Counted from the first letter of the stretch, positions 1-7,086 are shown. The stretch is DNA of 11,911 nt from JBCDIQ01 sp039024295 (GCA_039024295.1 JBCDIQ010000166.1:1-11911); one strand, 5' to 3'. The notes: a model not told the origin generated them from the letters alone. Program-made: numbers and translations.

Positions 1-476
1 CCTACATCATCCTGGGGTTTGATTACGCCACCTTTGCTCCCAATGGAGGAGTGCCTTATTTTAAGAAAGCTCAAGAATGGGTGAACTTTTCGGTGAGTAG
101 CCCTGAGAAAGGCTGGACCTCAGCCGGGTCTAACCAGCGGAATCGTTTTTGGCTAGCGGAAAACCTGCTCAACAGCAGTTATCGCTCCTTCCATAACGTG
201 CTGTACAAATACCACCGCCAGGGATTGGACCAGATGGAAGGGAATCTGGGAAGGGCTCGCCGGGCAATTCTAGACTGCGTAACAGAGATGGACAAGCTCA
301 ACAAACAGCGTCCGCTTTTGTACATCACCCGCTTGTTCCTCGATAGCAAGGACGACGAACTGGTGAAAATATTCACCAATGCCTTTGTCAATGACAAGCG
401 GACCTTTGTGGAGGTAATGGAAGACCTGGACCCTTCTAATTTAGAAAATTACCGAAAGGTCCTGGCCAATAGGTGA
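1..476 (+). CDS. porD: PorD-like (DUF4835) T9SS protein, C-terminal part, 5' truncated by window edge
   Basis: The reading frame is open from position 3 to the TGA at 474-476 and gives 157 residues, so the gene runs off the left edge; the GTG at 51 is internal, because the frame before it already reads YIILGFDYATFAPNGG. The pattern YIILGxDYxTFxPxGG, PYFxKAQ, GWxSxxxxRNRFWLxENLLN, YKYHRxGLDxM, NKQRPLLYITRLFLDSKxDELVxIF and a DPSN-x-YRKVL tail is that of the DUF4835 family, now named as the type IX secretion component PorD. Family members are roughly 290-300 residues with a signal peptide, so about half is missing here. It is thought to act in the cell envelope in support of T9SS. In many Bacteroidota the gene lies between coaBC and recN; no recN follows here. 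The family assignment rests on remembered conserved motifs and is fairly firm; the precise role within T9SS is less certain. Confidence 0.8.
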   Translation, partial: YIILGFDYATFAPNGGVPYFKKAQEWVNFSVSSPEKGWTSAGSNQRNRFWLAENLLNSSYRSFHNVLYKYHRQGLDQMEGNLGRARRAILDCVTEMDKLNKQRPLLYITRLFLDSKDDELVKIFTNAFVNDKRTFVEVMEDLDPSNLENYRKVLANR

Positions 477-485
477 CGCATTAAG

Positions 486-520
486 AGGTGTTAGCTGTTA
501 GGCAATAGGTGACAGGGAGG
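486..520 (+). repeat. Degenerate heptamer tandem repeat (AGGTNNN), five units
   Basis: Five consecutive 7-base units start at 486, 493, 500, 507 and 514: AGGTGTT, AGCTGTT, AGGCAAT, AGGTGAC, AGGGAGG. A further AGGTGAC at 471-477 contains the porD stop codon but is one base out of phase. The tract lies immediately after porD in the sense direction. The same kind of unit recurs at 6006-6061 on the other strand, again directly after a stop codon. Function unknown. Confidence 0.6.
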
Positions 521-553
521 GATTGGTGAGGCCAATTCTAGATAAATCCCAGG

Positions 554-751
554 TCAAGGACTTACCACCAATACTTTTTCCATGTCAAGGGTATCTGCCG
601 CATGGATGGCAGGAAGGGGATTTTGTTCCGTATCAATCGCGTCTGAGGCAAAAAATTGCCCGCTAAAGCACAGCGGCAACAGGAGGGTAAGGAAAAAACC
701 CGCAATTGCATTGCGGGCTTTTGATTTAACAGAGGTTAAAGAGAGTTTCAT
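554..751 (-). CDS. Possible small secreted protein (doubtful)
   Basis: A 65-codon ORF starts with ATG at 751 and stops with TGA at 554-556. The product has the layout of an exported peptide: basic N-terminus (residues 1-14 with K2, K9, K11, R13), a hydrophobic core around residues 16-30 (AIAGFFLTLLLPLCF), a possible signal-peptidase site after QFFA, then a 30-residue acidic tail ending MEKVLVVSP. No family is recognised. Against it: codons 11-20 form a near-ideal intrinsic terminator hairpin, and an overlapping plus-strand ORF of similar length (582-821) exists. No Shine-Dalgarno sequence is seen, which means little in Bacteroidota. It may be a real short secreted peptide or a chance ORF in a terminator region. 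Confidence 0.35.
   Translation of the reverse strand: MKLSLTSVKSKARNAIAGFFLTLLLPLCFSGQFFASDAIDTEQNPLPAIHAADTLDMEKVLVVSP
693..723. terminator. Bidirectional intrinsic terminator-like hairpin
   Basis: CCCGCAA (699-705), loop TTGCA, TTGCGGG (711-717) form a 7-bp perfect stem. It is flanked by six A residues on the left (693-698) and CTTTT on the right, so it has a U-tract on either transcript, stronger on the minus strand. It could end porD transcripts on the plus strand, about 220 bases after the stop, or minus-strand transcripts from the membrane-protein gene at 1068-1325. Confidence 0.65.
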
Positions 752-1067
752 GACTATTGGCTTCGTTTGGTATATGAACGAGGGTTCATGTGATTTGTGT
801 CATGGAAAAGGCCTTGTTTGAACATCCGTGTCAGGTGGATGAGCAGGTGTGGCGTATTCTCTGGAGAGTAGATTGAGTATCCACCTACAAAATTGGGCAC
901 CCCGAGGGTAACCCTAGCAAATATCAGTCAAATATTGGGCTTAAAAGGTATAGGTATCACCTGTTTGGCGGAAGGTTACATTGGCATTTGATCACCCTAA
1001 ATCCCAGGAAATGTCAGAAGAGAGAGAAAAATCAATTAGTACAGGTCAACCTATAAATCGGTAATGG
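752..1067. other. Intergenic region without a convincing gene
   Basis: About 316 bases with no ORF I would defend. It contains an interrupted inverted repeat, AGGTGGAT (833-840) and ATCCACCT (879-886), separated by 38 bases that include a small TCTC-TG-GAGA hairpin; this could fold in RNA but matches no riboswitch I recognise. A 17-codon ORF at 1011-1064 preceded by AGGAA is too short to call. The region could hold the promoter of the minus-strand ORF at 554-751 and the 3' end of the 1068-1325 transcript. Confidence 0.4.
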
Positions 1068-1325
1068 TTATTCGAAGAAATACAATTTGAGGAAATAATA
1101 CCCCAGCAGTAGGCAATTGACATTCGCATAAATTAGCAGCAATTTTTTCCAAGGCTTTATACGCAAGAAAAGTGCTATGCCACACAAAATAACCGGTAGG
1201 TAGAACATAGGGATCCAGACCACCTCATCTGGAACAGAAAAAAGACGTTTCCCATTCAATAAAATGGCTAAAAGGGTGTAGACAATGCAGCCACCGGATA
1301 GGACTCTAAGAATCTTGTATTTCAT
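1068..1325 (-). CDS. Small integral membrane protein, unknown function
   Basis: An 85-residue protein starts at ATG 1325, with AGGGA directly upstream on the coding strand, and ends with TAA at 1068-1070. It is almost entirely hydrophobic, with three likely membrane helices: about residues 8-24 (LSGGCIVYTLLAILLNG), 36-54 (VWIPMFYLPVILCGIALFL) and 62-84 (KLLLIYANVNCLLLGYYFL). Short basic loops (GKR, RIKPWKK) lie between them. No catalytic motif or known family is recognised. It stands alone: the next gene upstream on the same strand stops 161 bases away, past a 26-bp palindrome, so it probably has its own promoter. The helix pattern argues for a real gene rather than a chance ORF. Confidence 0.6.
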   Translation of the reverse strand: MKYKILRVLSGGCIVYTLLAILLNGKRLFSVPDEVVWIPMFYLPVILCGIALFLRIKPWKKLLLIYANVNCLLLGYYFLKLYFFE

Positions 1326-1448
1326 TCCCTGGCGTAAGGTTGGGTATTAGACTCATCCTTGATTTTGGAAGAGGGTCCTAAAAACAACTAGGTAGCTCTC
1401 TTCTCCGCCCATAAACCTCTGGTCGGTAGAAGCCGGACCTATGCTGCT

Positions 1449-1474
1449 ATGCTGTCTCCAATTGGAGACAGCAT
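1449..1474. terminator. Perfect 26-bp palindrome after the beta-propeller gene, probable 3' hairpin
   Basis: ATGCTGTCTCCAA is followed immediately by its exact reverse complement, giving a 13-bp perfect inverted repeat centred at 1461/1462 with no spacer. It begins 12 bases after the stop codon of the 1487-4318 gene in the sense direction, the place for a transcription terminator or mRNA-stabilising hairpin. No clear U-tract follows on the minus strand (it reads AGCAGCATAGG), so it is not a textbook intrinsic terminator. Confidence 0.55.
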
Positions 1475-1486
1475 AATAAGCTTTTC

Positions 1487-4318
1487 CTACCGCTTCACCA
1501 CCCGATCGCTTAGCACTTTCCCATCCTGCTGGACAACTTGCAACACATACATGCCCGTGGGCAAGGTCTCCATCGGCACTTGCAAAGACTGATTGGGGAA
1601 GAATGTTGAAACTCGTTGGTAAACCTGCTTTCCGTCTAGCGTTGTGAGGGTTACGGTAGCCTGACCAACCTCAGTTGGTGCTTCAAGAAATAATACCCCG
1701 GAAACAACTGGGTTGGGATAGACCTTCCAGCCAGAGGAGGAGAGACTACCACCTATCGAACTGGCATTATCGAATAAGGTGACAGCAGAGGTATCCGTTC
1801 CGCAGCCATTTTTTGCCACGAGCATGACTTCAGTAGGGGATTGAGAAGCAAAGGTATAAAAAGGATTTTCTTGGTTGGTGCTATCGCCATTACCGAAATT
1901 CCAGCAATAAAAGGGAGCATTTTGAGATTGGTTGGTAAACACCACGGATGCACCCTCAGCCCTGTAAGTGAAATCCGCCACTGGGAAATCCTGGGCACCA
2001 CTGCAGAAGGTGAAATCCCAGATGCCTCGTCCATATGTACCAAAACGGACCGTTTTACGATCTGCGATGTATTCTACGCTCCAGTACAACTGGTCAGGAG
2101 CATGGACCGTTTCCATCGGGTACCACTGCTGCTCTGCAGCGACGTAGACATAAGGACCAGCTTCGGTAGCGGCAAATAGATAGGCTTCATTGGGGGTGCA
2201 GGCGATGTCATAGACCAGGGTATTGGGAAGCCCATTTGAAATGGCATTAAAGGTGGTGCCATAATCATTAGACATATAAACCGCAGGATTAGAATACCCG
2301 CTACCAGATACATATAGCCTACGAGCATCATTTGGAGAAGGTAAAATGGACTGGCCATAAAAGAAGTGAGACCCTGGGCTCAGCACTGAAATGGTGCGTT
2401 TATTCCAGGTAGAACCCCCATCTCCACTCATGAAAAAGCCCCCATTATCGTTCATGACAAACCGGAACCGGGTATCCACAGGTGAAATAGCAATCGCTGA
2501 GATAGAAGCTCCTGTACCTTCGCTAAAGTCATAGGATTGTTTGCTCGCCTGGATGGTTCCCACGCCTCCCTTCATTTCTATCAAGTAAGCACCAGGGCCA
2601 CCATCGGGGTTTCCGCCAGCCTGATAAGCTGTACGTCCATCTCCCGGCAATACTGCAAGCGGAGCAAGCCACAGGTAGCCATCTCCCAACCAGTCCCATC
2701 TGCCGCGCCCAGACTCATTAGAAGCATTGGGGTAATAGTGGGTGAAGCCTGGATAATTCATCCAAATAGAGCGACCATTATCTCCCGAAGCAATATGCCC
2801 GTAATCTCCGCTAATCAGTTGCTCGAAATCTTTTATGGTGATGTCCTCTTCAGGCGTTATCTGGTAGCCTTGATCCTGGCTACCTGCGTGTACAGTTTTG
2901 TAAGTAGGGTTGGTGTAGGTAGAATAATACTGGCTGATATGCAGGCCTTTCAACGAAATATTTTCCACAGTAGCCAGGCTGTTATTGGAAATGTAGGTTC
3001 CACCATCAGTTTGAATGAGGTGAAACTCCGTTCCATCTGCTTTGAGGAAGGGTTGTACGGAAGGAATATCGGCATGAAGCTTATTTCGAGGATCTCCATA
3101 GTATTCAAACCAGCGGTTGATGAAATTCCAGGTGGTGCCACCATTGACACTTCTGAACAAGTCGAGCTGACCGAGGAAAACCTCATCGGGGTTTTTGATG
3201 GAACAGCTTGGGCTGGTCGTTCTGAAAGCTCCTGTCAACGCCTGCCCTTTAAAGGAAAAGGAGGTACCTCCGTCCACACTCTGGTAGAAGTCAGATGCAC
3301 TGGTTCGTTCTGAAATGGCATACAATATGGTCTGGGTCGCCGTTTTACGCCCGATCAGCATCATGTCGTTAAAAGTCCGAAAGCCCACCGTACCAATGAC
3401 CTGAAATTGATCAGTCGCGGGGTTGAGCTTCCTGAGGTTATCTCCTTCCAGCAGGAAAACCTCACTTTCTGAAAAACGGTCACTCCATAAATCAAACCTG
3501 GACATATCGCCAAATTGCATCCCATGCGGGTAGCGTTCCACGAGGGTAAATGTTTCCCCCATGTCGGTCGAACGATAAATGGCTGAAGCATTCGCGCCCC
3601 CACTTCTTTCGTAGGCCAATACATAGATGGTTTGGTTAGCGTCTGGCAACATAACTGCCCGTTTGATGTAGCCAAATGATTCGGGATTTTCCAGCCCACT
3701 GTTAGGAGTTTTCCAGGTAAGGCCGTTGTCATCAGAGTATTGGAAGGGAACGGTATTCCATGCACTCGAAGTTACCATGAGGCGATGACCTCCAGGAATG
3801 GCAACTCGACGCATAAAGTTGATGTCCAGAATTTTATAATGGTCATTGAGCGATGTCCAGCTGCTTCCATCTAGTGGCCCTTTCCAAATCTGGCCTCCGT
3901 CTGCCGCCAAATAGACGATTTCAGTTTGCGGGTCAAATTCGGCCACCATGGTTCTGCCCGCCTGATTGGCACTTCCGAGTTCACGCCACCTGCCGACGAT
4001 CCGTCCATTGGCCAGGGTGTCTAATTCTGATGCAAGTGCCCTCGTGCTATTCAGTCGTGCAATTTGACGAAACTTTGACCGTGCTTTGATTCGACTATTT
4101 TTCGCCTCGATGGCACGCCAGTCTGTACCGGGAGCTGCCCGGTGCATATTTTCAATAAAGTCTTTCCTGGCTTCTTTAAAAGCTTCATCTTCCCGATGGT
4201 CATAGGCGACCTCTGTAGGTTCGGGCAGGGAAGCTGGTGAAGGAGTAGAAAGTGGAAGGGTGGTCAACAACAGGGTGACGAATCCTAAGAGGATCACAGA
4301 AGTAACAGTATGCCGCAT
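1487..4318 (-). CDS. Secreted Asp-box (BNR/sortilin-like) beta-propeller protein with PKD domain and T9SS sorting signal
   Basis: A 943-residue exported protein. Residues 1-29 are a signal peptide (hydrophobic VILLGFVTLLLTTLPL, possible cleavage near PSPA). Residues 30-105 are a charged linker. From about 108 (GRWRELGSANQAGR) to 770 there are propeller blades with Asp-box motifs SxDxGxTW/F: SDDNGLTW (195-202), STDMGETF (250-257), SVDGGTSF (347-354), SVNGGTTW (390-397), SGDGGSTW (631-638), SNDYGTTF (683-690), closing with FGTYGRGIWDF (759-769). A PKD domain (779-848) contains YCWNFGNGDST and NPFYTF. Residues 860-943 are a type A T9SS sorting domain (WKVYPNP at 864-870, LDGKQVY, LPTGMYVLQV). 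It should be secreted through T9SS and anchored to or released from the surface. Catalytic sialidase residues are not apparent, so binding, adhesion or peptide/polysaccharide handling are all possible. It is divergent from the DUF1801 gene. Confidence 0.85.
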   Translation of the reverse strand: MRHTVTSVILLGFVTLLLTTLPLSTPSPASLPEPTEVAYDHREDEAFKEARKDFIENMHRAAPGTDWRAIEAKNSRIKARSKFRQIARLNSTRALASELDTLANGRIVGRWRELGSANQAGRTMVAEFDPQTEIVYLAADGGQIWKGPLDGSSWTSLNDHYKILDINFMRRVAIPGGHRLMVTSSAWNTVPFQYSDDNGLTWKTPNSGLENPESFGYIKRAVMLPDANQTIYVLAYERSGGANASAIYRSTDMGETFTLVERYPHGMQFGDMSRFDLWSDRFSESEVFLLEGDNLRKLNPATDQFQVIGTVGFRTFNDMMLIGRKTATQTILYAISERTSASDFYQSVDGGTSFSFKGQALTGAFRTTSPSCSIKNPDEVFLGQLDLFRSVNGGTTWNFINRWFEYYGDPRNKLHADIPSVQPFLKADGTEFHLIQTDGGTYISNNSLATVENISLKGLHISQYYSTYTNPTYKTVHAGSQDQGYQITPEEDITIKDFEQLISGDYGHIASGDNGRSIWMNYPGFTHYYPNASNESGRGRWDWLGDGYLWLAPLAVLPGDGRTAYQAGGNPDGGPGAYLIEMKGGVGTIQASKQSYDFSEGTGASISAIAISPVDTRFRFVMNDNGGFFMSGDGGSTWNKRTISVLSPGSHFFYGQSILPSPNDARRLYVSGSGYSNPAVYMSNDYGTTFNAISNGLPNTLVYDIACTPNEAYLFAATEAGPYVYVAAEQQWYPMETVHAPDQLYWSVEYIADRKTVRFGTYGRGIWDFTFCSGAQDFPVADFTYRAEGASVVFTNQSQNAPFYCWNFGNGDSTNQENPFYTFASQSPTEVMLVAKNGCGTDTSAVTLFDNASSIGGSLSSSGWKVYPNPVVSGVLFLEAPTEVGQATVTLTTLDGKQVYQRVSTFFPNQSLQVPMETLPTGMYVLQVVQQDGKVLSDRVVKR

Positions 4319-4506
4319 GATGGTATCAGAGTAATTTTTAGTAGGGTATAAATTAAGCTTACTTTTCGGATAACCCCAGATTTCCTTTTTAGGTTGTCAC
4401 TTTTTCATCATAGATGGTCATAATTCCCAAAATTCACCTAAACTGGAGGTCATTTTTAGGTAATTTCCGTTTAACCAGCTGGACAAGCATCCAAATAAAA
4501 CGCCCA

Positions 4507-4926
4507 ATGGGTCCCATCGCAAATCCACAAGTAGCAGCCAAGTTCAATGCATATCCCGATCACATCAAAAAACTTATGGGGAGCCTCAGGCAGTTGATTG
4601 TGGATACAGCTGAGGAGATTGGGGTGGAGGATGAACTATCGGAAACGTTGAAATGGGGAGAACCAAGTTATAAGGCCCCAAAAGGTTCCCCTATTCGTAT
4701 AGATTGGAAGGCGAAGAATCCTGAATATTATGCCATGTATGTCAATTGCCAGAGTCAGTTGGTGCCGACTTTTAGGCAGGTGTTTGGAGATGTATTTGAA
4801 TTTGAGCAAAACCGGGCGATTCTGTTCAAGTGCAAGGAACAATTGCCCGAAGAGGAATTGAAACAGTGTATCAAGGTGGCCTTGACCTATCACCAGGTAA
4901 AAAATCAACCCCTGCTTGGGATGTGA
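4507..4926 (+). CDS. DUF1801 (YdhG-like) family protein
   Basis: A 139-residue cytosolic protein from ATG 4507. An in-frame ATG at 4414 would add 31 residues, but family members begin close to the IANPxVAAxFxxYP motif seen here at residues 4-17, and the extra stretch has no conserved look, so the shorter start is preferred. Other family signatures are LRQLIVDTAEE (27-37), ETLKWGEPSYK (46-56), IRIDWK (63-68), the YAMYVNCQSQLVPTFRQVF segment (75-93) and the C-terminal LxxCIxxALTYH (108-119). The family is small, single-domain, widespread and without an established biochemical role; some relatives have been proposed to bind iron or lipids, not demonstrated for this type. It is divergently placed from the propeller gene and its stop lies 15 bases from the stop of the convergent epimerase-CBS gene. 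Confidence 0.8.
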   Translation: MGPIANPQVAAKFNAYPDHIKKLMGSLRQLIVDTAEEIGVEDELSETLKWGEPSYKAPKGSPIRIDWKAKNPEYYAMYVNCQSQLVPTFRQVFGDVFEFEQNRAILFKCKEQLPEEELKQCIKVALTYHQVKNQPLLGM

Positions 4927-4947
4927 GGATACCGAATGGGGTTATCC
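4927..4947. terminator. Weak hairpin between convergent genes
   Basis: GGATACC (4927-4933) pairs with GGTTATCC (4940-4947) with one bulged T and a loop of six bases. It starts right after the DUF1801 stop and covers the stop codon of the convergent epimerase-CBS gene. On the plus strand it is followed by pyrimidine-rich TTCTCCTTT, not a clean U-run. It may serve both transcripts, but the stem is short. Confidence 0.3.
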
Positions 4948-5952
4948 TTCTCCTTTGATCAGATTGGTAAACGTCAGGGTGCCAACTACTTCCTTCGCAG
5001 CATTCACCACGGGTAAATACAAAATGGGGAAATCCTGGTTTTTGACCATTTCCAACATATCGCTCACAGTTTGATCTTCCATGGCAACTACCGGAGAGGG
5101 ATTGATGATTTCAGATAGGGGCACCTGGTTGAGGTCCTGACGATGACGCAACAGCCCTCGACGTACATCTGCATTGGTCACGATTCCTTGAATTTTACGA
5201 TCGGCGTCAACCACTATTGTTAGGCCCAATCCATATTGTTCAATGCTTTCGAGGGCATCCAGGAAGGTGGTCCCTTCTACAGGGAGAAGCGGGGTGTCTT
5301 CCAGGCCTAGCATGAATTCCCCAACCAAAAAATGTGGGGAAGGCACTTCCTGTCGTCTGAGCTTGAGCATCGCTGCCCCAATTGACGGGTCATTTACCAA
5401 ATAGGAGCCGGAAACCACAGAGGCAACCCCCAGGTTACGAAGGATAAAGGATATTTCGTGGTTTACCCCTCCATCCACATGAATCCGGGTATGCGGAAAC
5501 TGCTTTTTAAAGGCCCTGATTTTTTGAAAATTTATTTTCTGGAATTTACCCCCACTCATGCCAGGGATAGTGGTCATGAACAGCACAAAATCACAGCGGC
5601 TTTGAAAAGGCTCAAATACCTCGATGGGGGTTTCTGAGGTGATGGCCAGTCCTTGTTCGGCTTTCGTTTTTTGGGGCACCTGTCGTTCATCTTTGAGGTC
5701 TTCGTATTGGTAGGTCACCAGTTCTACCTCATTTGATTGAATACCTGTAAGGAACCTTTCAGGCTCTTGAGAGATAATATGCAGGTCTATCGGGGTGTTG
5801 CTCCAGCTGCGGATATTGGCAATGTCGTCAAACACTTCCAGTCGGTCCCGGCTATCAATGTGGAAATAGTCTACCTCGTAGCTATCTAATTCAGCTACCA
5901 GGTCTTGCAGGTCACGGGTTTTGTTGGAATATAAAGAAGCCGAGATTTTCAT
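4942..5952 (-). CDS. Ribulose-phosphate 3-epimerase-like barrel fused to tandem CBS domains
   Basis: A 336-residue cytosolic protein from ATG 5952 (MKISASLYS); an in-frame GTG at 5991 would add 13 residues unlike the family start. Residues 1-190 match the ribulose-phosphate 3-epimerase TIM barrel: ISASLYS (3-9), FHIDSRD (30-36), IDLHII (55-60), MTTIPGMSGGKF (126-137), IHVDGGVN (157-164), VSGSYL (180-185). The four metal/catalytic ligands of the family appear conserved as H31, D33, H58 and D160. The usual HVDxMDG is altered to HIDSRD, so the substrate may differ from ribulose-5-phosphate. Residues about 212-270 and 284-334 are two CBS motifs (GIVTNADVRRG; LPVVNAAKEVVGTLTFTNLI), which as a pair usually bind adenine nucleotides. 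I infer an allosterically controlled sugar-phosphate epimerase, comparable in design to KpsF-type isomerase-CBS proteins of surface-sugar pathways. Substrate unknown. Confidence 0.8.
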   Translation of the reverse strand: MKISASLYSNKTRDLQDLVAELDSYEVDYFHIDSRDRLEVFDDIANIRSWSNTPIDLHIISQEPERFLTGIQSNEVELVTYQYEDLKDERQVPQKTKAEQGLAITSETPIEVFEPFQSRCDFVLFMTTIPGMSGGKFQKINFQKIRAFKKQFPHTRIHVDGGVNHEISFILRNLGVASVVSGSYLVNDPSIGAAMLKLRRQEVPSPHFLVGEFMLGLEDTPLLPVEGTTFLDALESIEQYGLGLTIVVDADRKIQGIVTNADVRRGLLRHRQDLNQVPLSEIINPSPVVAMEDQTVSDMLEMVKNQDFPILYLPVVNAAKEVVGTLTFTNLIKGEG

Positions 5953-6005
5953 AAAATGGGAATTGCGGACAAATTTTTCGCAAAATAACACATTGCCCTG
6001 AGTCT

Positions 6006-6061
6006 TACATCCTAAACCTTCACCCTATCTCCCAATACCTGATTCCTTTCACCTACTACCT
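6006..6061 (-). repeat. Degenerate heptamer tandem repeat (AGGTNNN), eight units
   Basis: Read on the minus strand, eight contiguous 7-base units occupy 6061 down to 6006: AGGTAGT, AGGTGAA, AGGAATC, AGGTATT, GGGAGAT, AGGGTGA, AGGTTTA, GGATGTA. The phase stays intact throughout. The tract starts five bases after the UPF0104 stop codon and leads toward the epimerase-CBS start, so it lies within the intergenic part of any shared transcript. It is purine-rich on the sense strand. It resembles the short heptamer repeats known from cyanobacterial intergenic DNA; role here unknown. Confidence 0.7.
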
Positions 6062-6066
6062 CTTTT

Positions 6067-7086
6067 CTATTTCCATTTCTGCACCCCAATCAAGCCTGCA
6101 ATTGCCGGTAGGATGAGATTGAGAATGTACAGCACAAAGGTGCTGGTAAATGCTGTAATGGGAGATACATCAAACAGCCCCATGACTGTCAGGGCAATGG
6201 ATTCTCGAATTCCCAGTTCTGTCAGGGCTACGGAGGGAACGAGAGACTTTGCAAAAAAGATAAGCCCTATCATGACCATTGCTGACGGCTATGGGCCAGC
6301 ATAGCCAAATGCATACATCAGCACAAGGTATTGAAGGGAGAAAATCCCAAACCGTGCGATACTCAGCACAACAACTTGTAGAAGGTTTTTTTTCCTGATG
6401 TGCACCAAGGAGTAATGGATACGATTCCAAAAATCACTCTTGGGTAGCAGCCGAACACCGACCACCGTAATTCGATGTAAGTTGAATACCACCAAAATGG
6501 AGCAAATTCCCAGAAATACGAAATAAGCCCTTAGCCCATGCAGATAAGGAGGACCGAAGCCGAGGAGATCAATGAGGATTTTAGGAGCTATTTGGTAAAA
6601 CCCCTCGAAGGCCAGCAGGCCCATCCAAAGGGTCACGAGCATTTGACATAAGCGATCAGCAAACGTACGTGCGCCTGCTTCCGTCCGATGTCCTGAGGGC
6701 AGGGAAAGCAGCCTTCCTGCATAGGCACCTACCCCATTTGGGGTGAATATTCCCACGGTAATACCCGAGAGAACTGCCCGGAAGGCTTCTTCAAAGGTCA
6801 AGCTCGGATAATAGCCACGAACCATGATCTGCCATTTACGGGCTTCGAATCCCAGGTTGAAAGGGATAAGCAGCAGTGCCGCTGCCAGTAGGGTGCCAGC
6901 CAATACATCTACTTTCAACAATTGATGCCAAAGCTCGGTCGGTTCCTTTCCCAGTCGAATCACGATATAGCACACCGCCACCAGGCTAATGGCAAGCTTG
7001 ATGCCCCGCATGCGGGAATGCTGTTGTTTAAGGTTGATGGCAAGGGCACTAACGCCCTTTAAAATGTGAATCGCCAGGTGTCTCAT
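6067..7086 (-). pseudogene. UPF0104 / LPG-synthase-type membrane protein gene interrupted by an in-frame TAG
   Basis: Two pieces in the same frame, 265 residues (7086 to 6292) and the continuation down to the TAG at 6067-6069, are separated only by an amber codon at 6289-6291, reading FGYAGP*PSAMVMIGLIFF. Joined, they give 339 codons, the usual size for the family. The product is a polytopic membrane protein: helices at about 29-45, 59-77, 104-113, 144-160, 184-202 and 236-262, and more after the stop. Family marks are EARKW (81-85), FTPNGVGAYAGR (114-125), FADRL and, beyond the stop, PSVALTELGIRES. Relatives (lysylphosphatidylglycerol synthase transmembrane domain, COG0392/UPF0104) are linked to lipid or lipid-sugar movement; no aminoacyl-transferase domain is present. 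The rest of the coding sequence is undamaged, so this is a recent nonsense mutation, a sequencing error, or readthrough. TGG (Trp) or CAG (Gln) are the likely ancestral codons. Confidence 0.75.

Noticed and set aside
582..821. Plus-strand ORF of 79 codons after porD
   Set aside because: It crosses the terminator hairpin at 693-723, has no domain or signal features, and opposes an ORF with a better signal-peptide layout; read as a shadow.
833..886. Inverted repeat AGGTGGAT ... ATCCACCT as a riboswitch
   Set aside because: Only an 8-bp outer stem and a weak inner hairpin are seen; no known aptamer motif and no suitably placed downstream gene on the plus strand.
1011..1064. 17-codon ORF with AGGAA before its ATG
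   Set aside because: Too short to support and without conserved features; the apparent ribosome site is not informative in Bacteroidota.
2537..3313. 258-codon plus-strand ORF inside the propeller gene
   Set aside because: Antisense to a coding region with clear Asp-box motifs; its product shows no domain character.
4414..4506. 31-codon N-terminal extension of the DUF1801 gene
   Set aside because: Family members begin near the IANPxVAA motif; the extension has no conserved residues and covers likely promoter DNA of the divergent genes.
5953..5991. GTG start 13 codons upstream in the epimerase-CBS gene
   Set aside because: The barrel's first strand begins at MKISASLYS; the added residues do not fit and the stretch probably contains leader sequence.
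6289..6291. Frameshift as the cause of the split UPF0104 gene
   Set aside because: Both parts are in the same reading frame; the break is a substitution to TAG, not an insertion or deletion.
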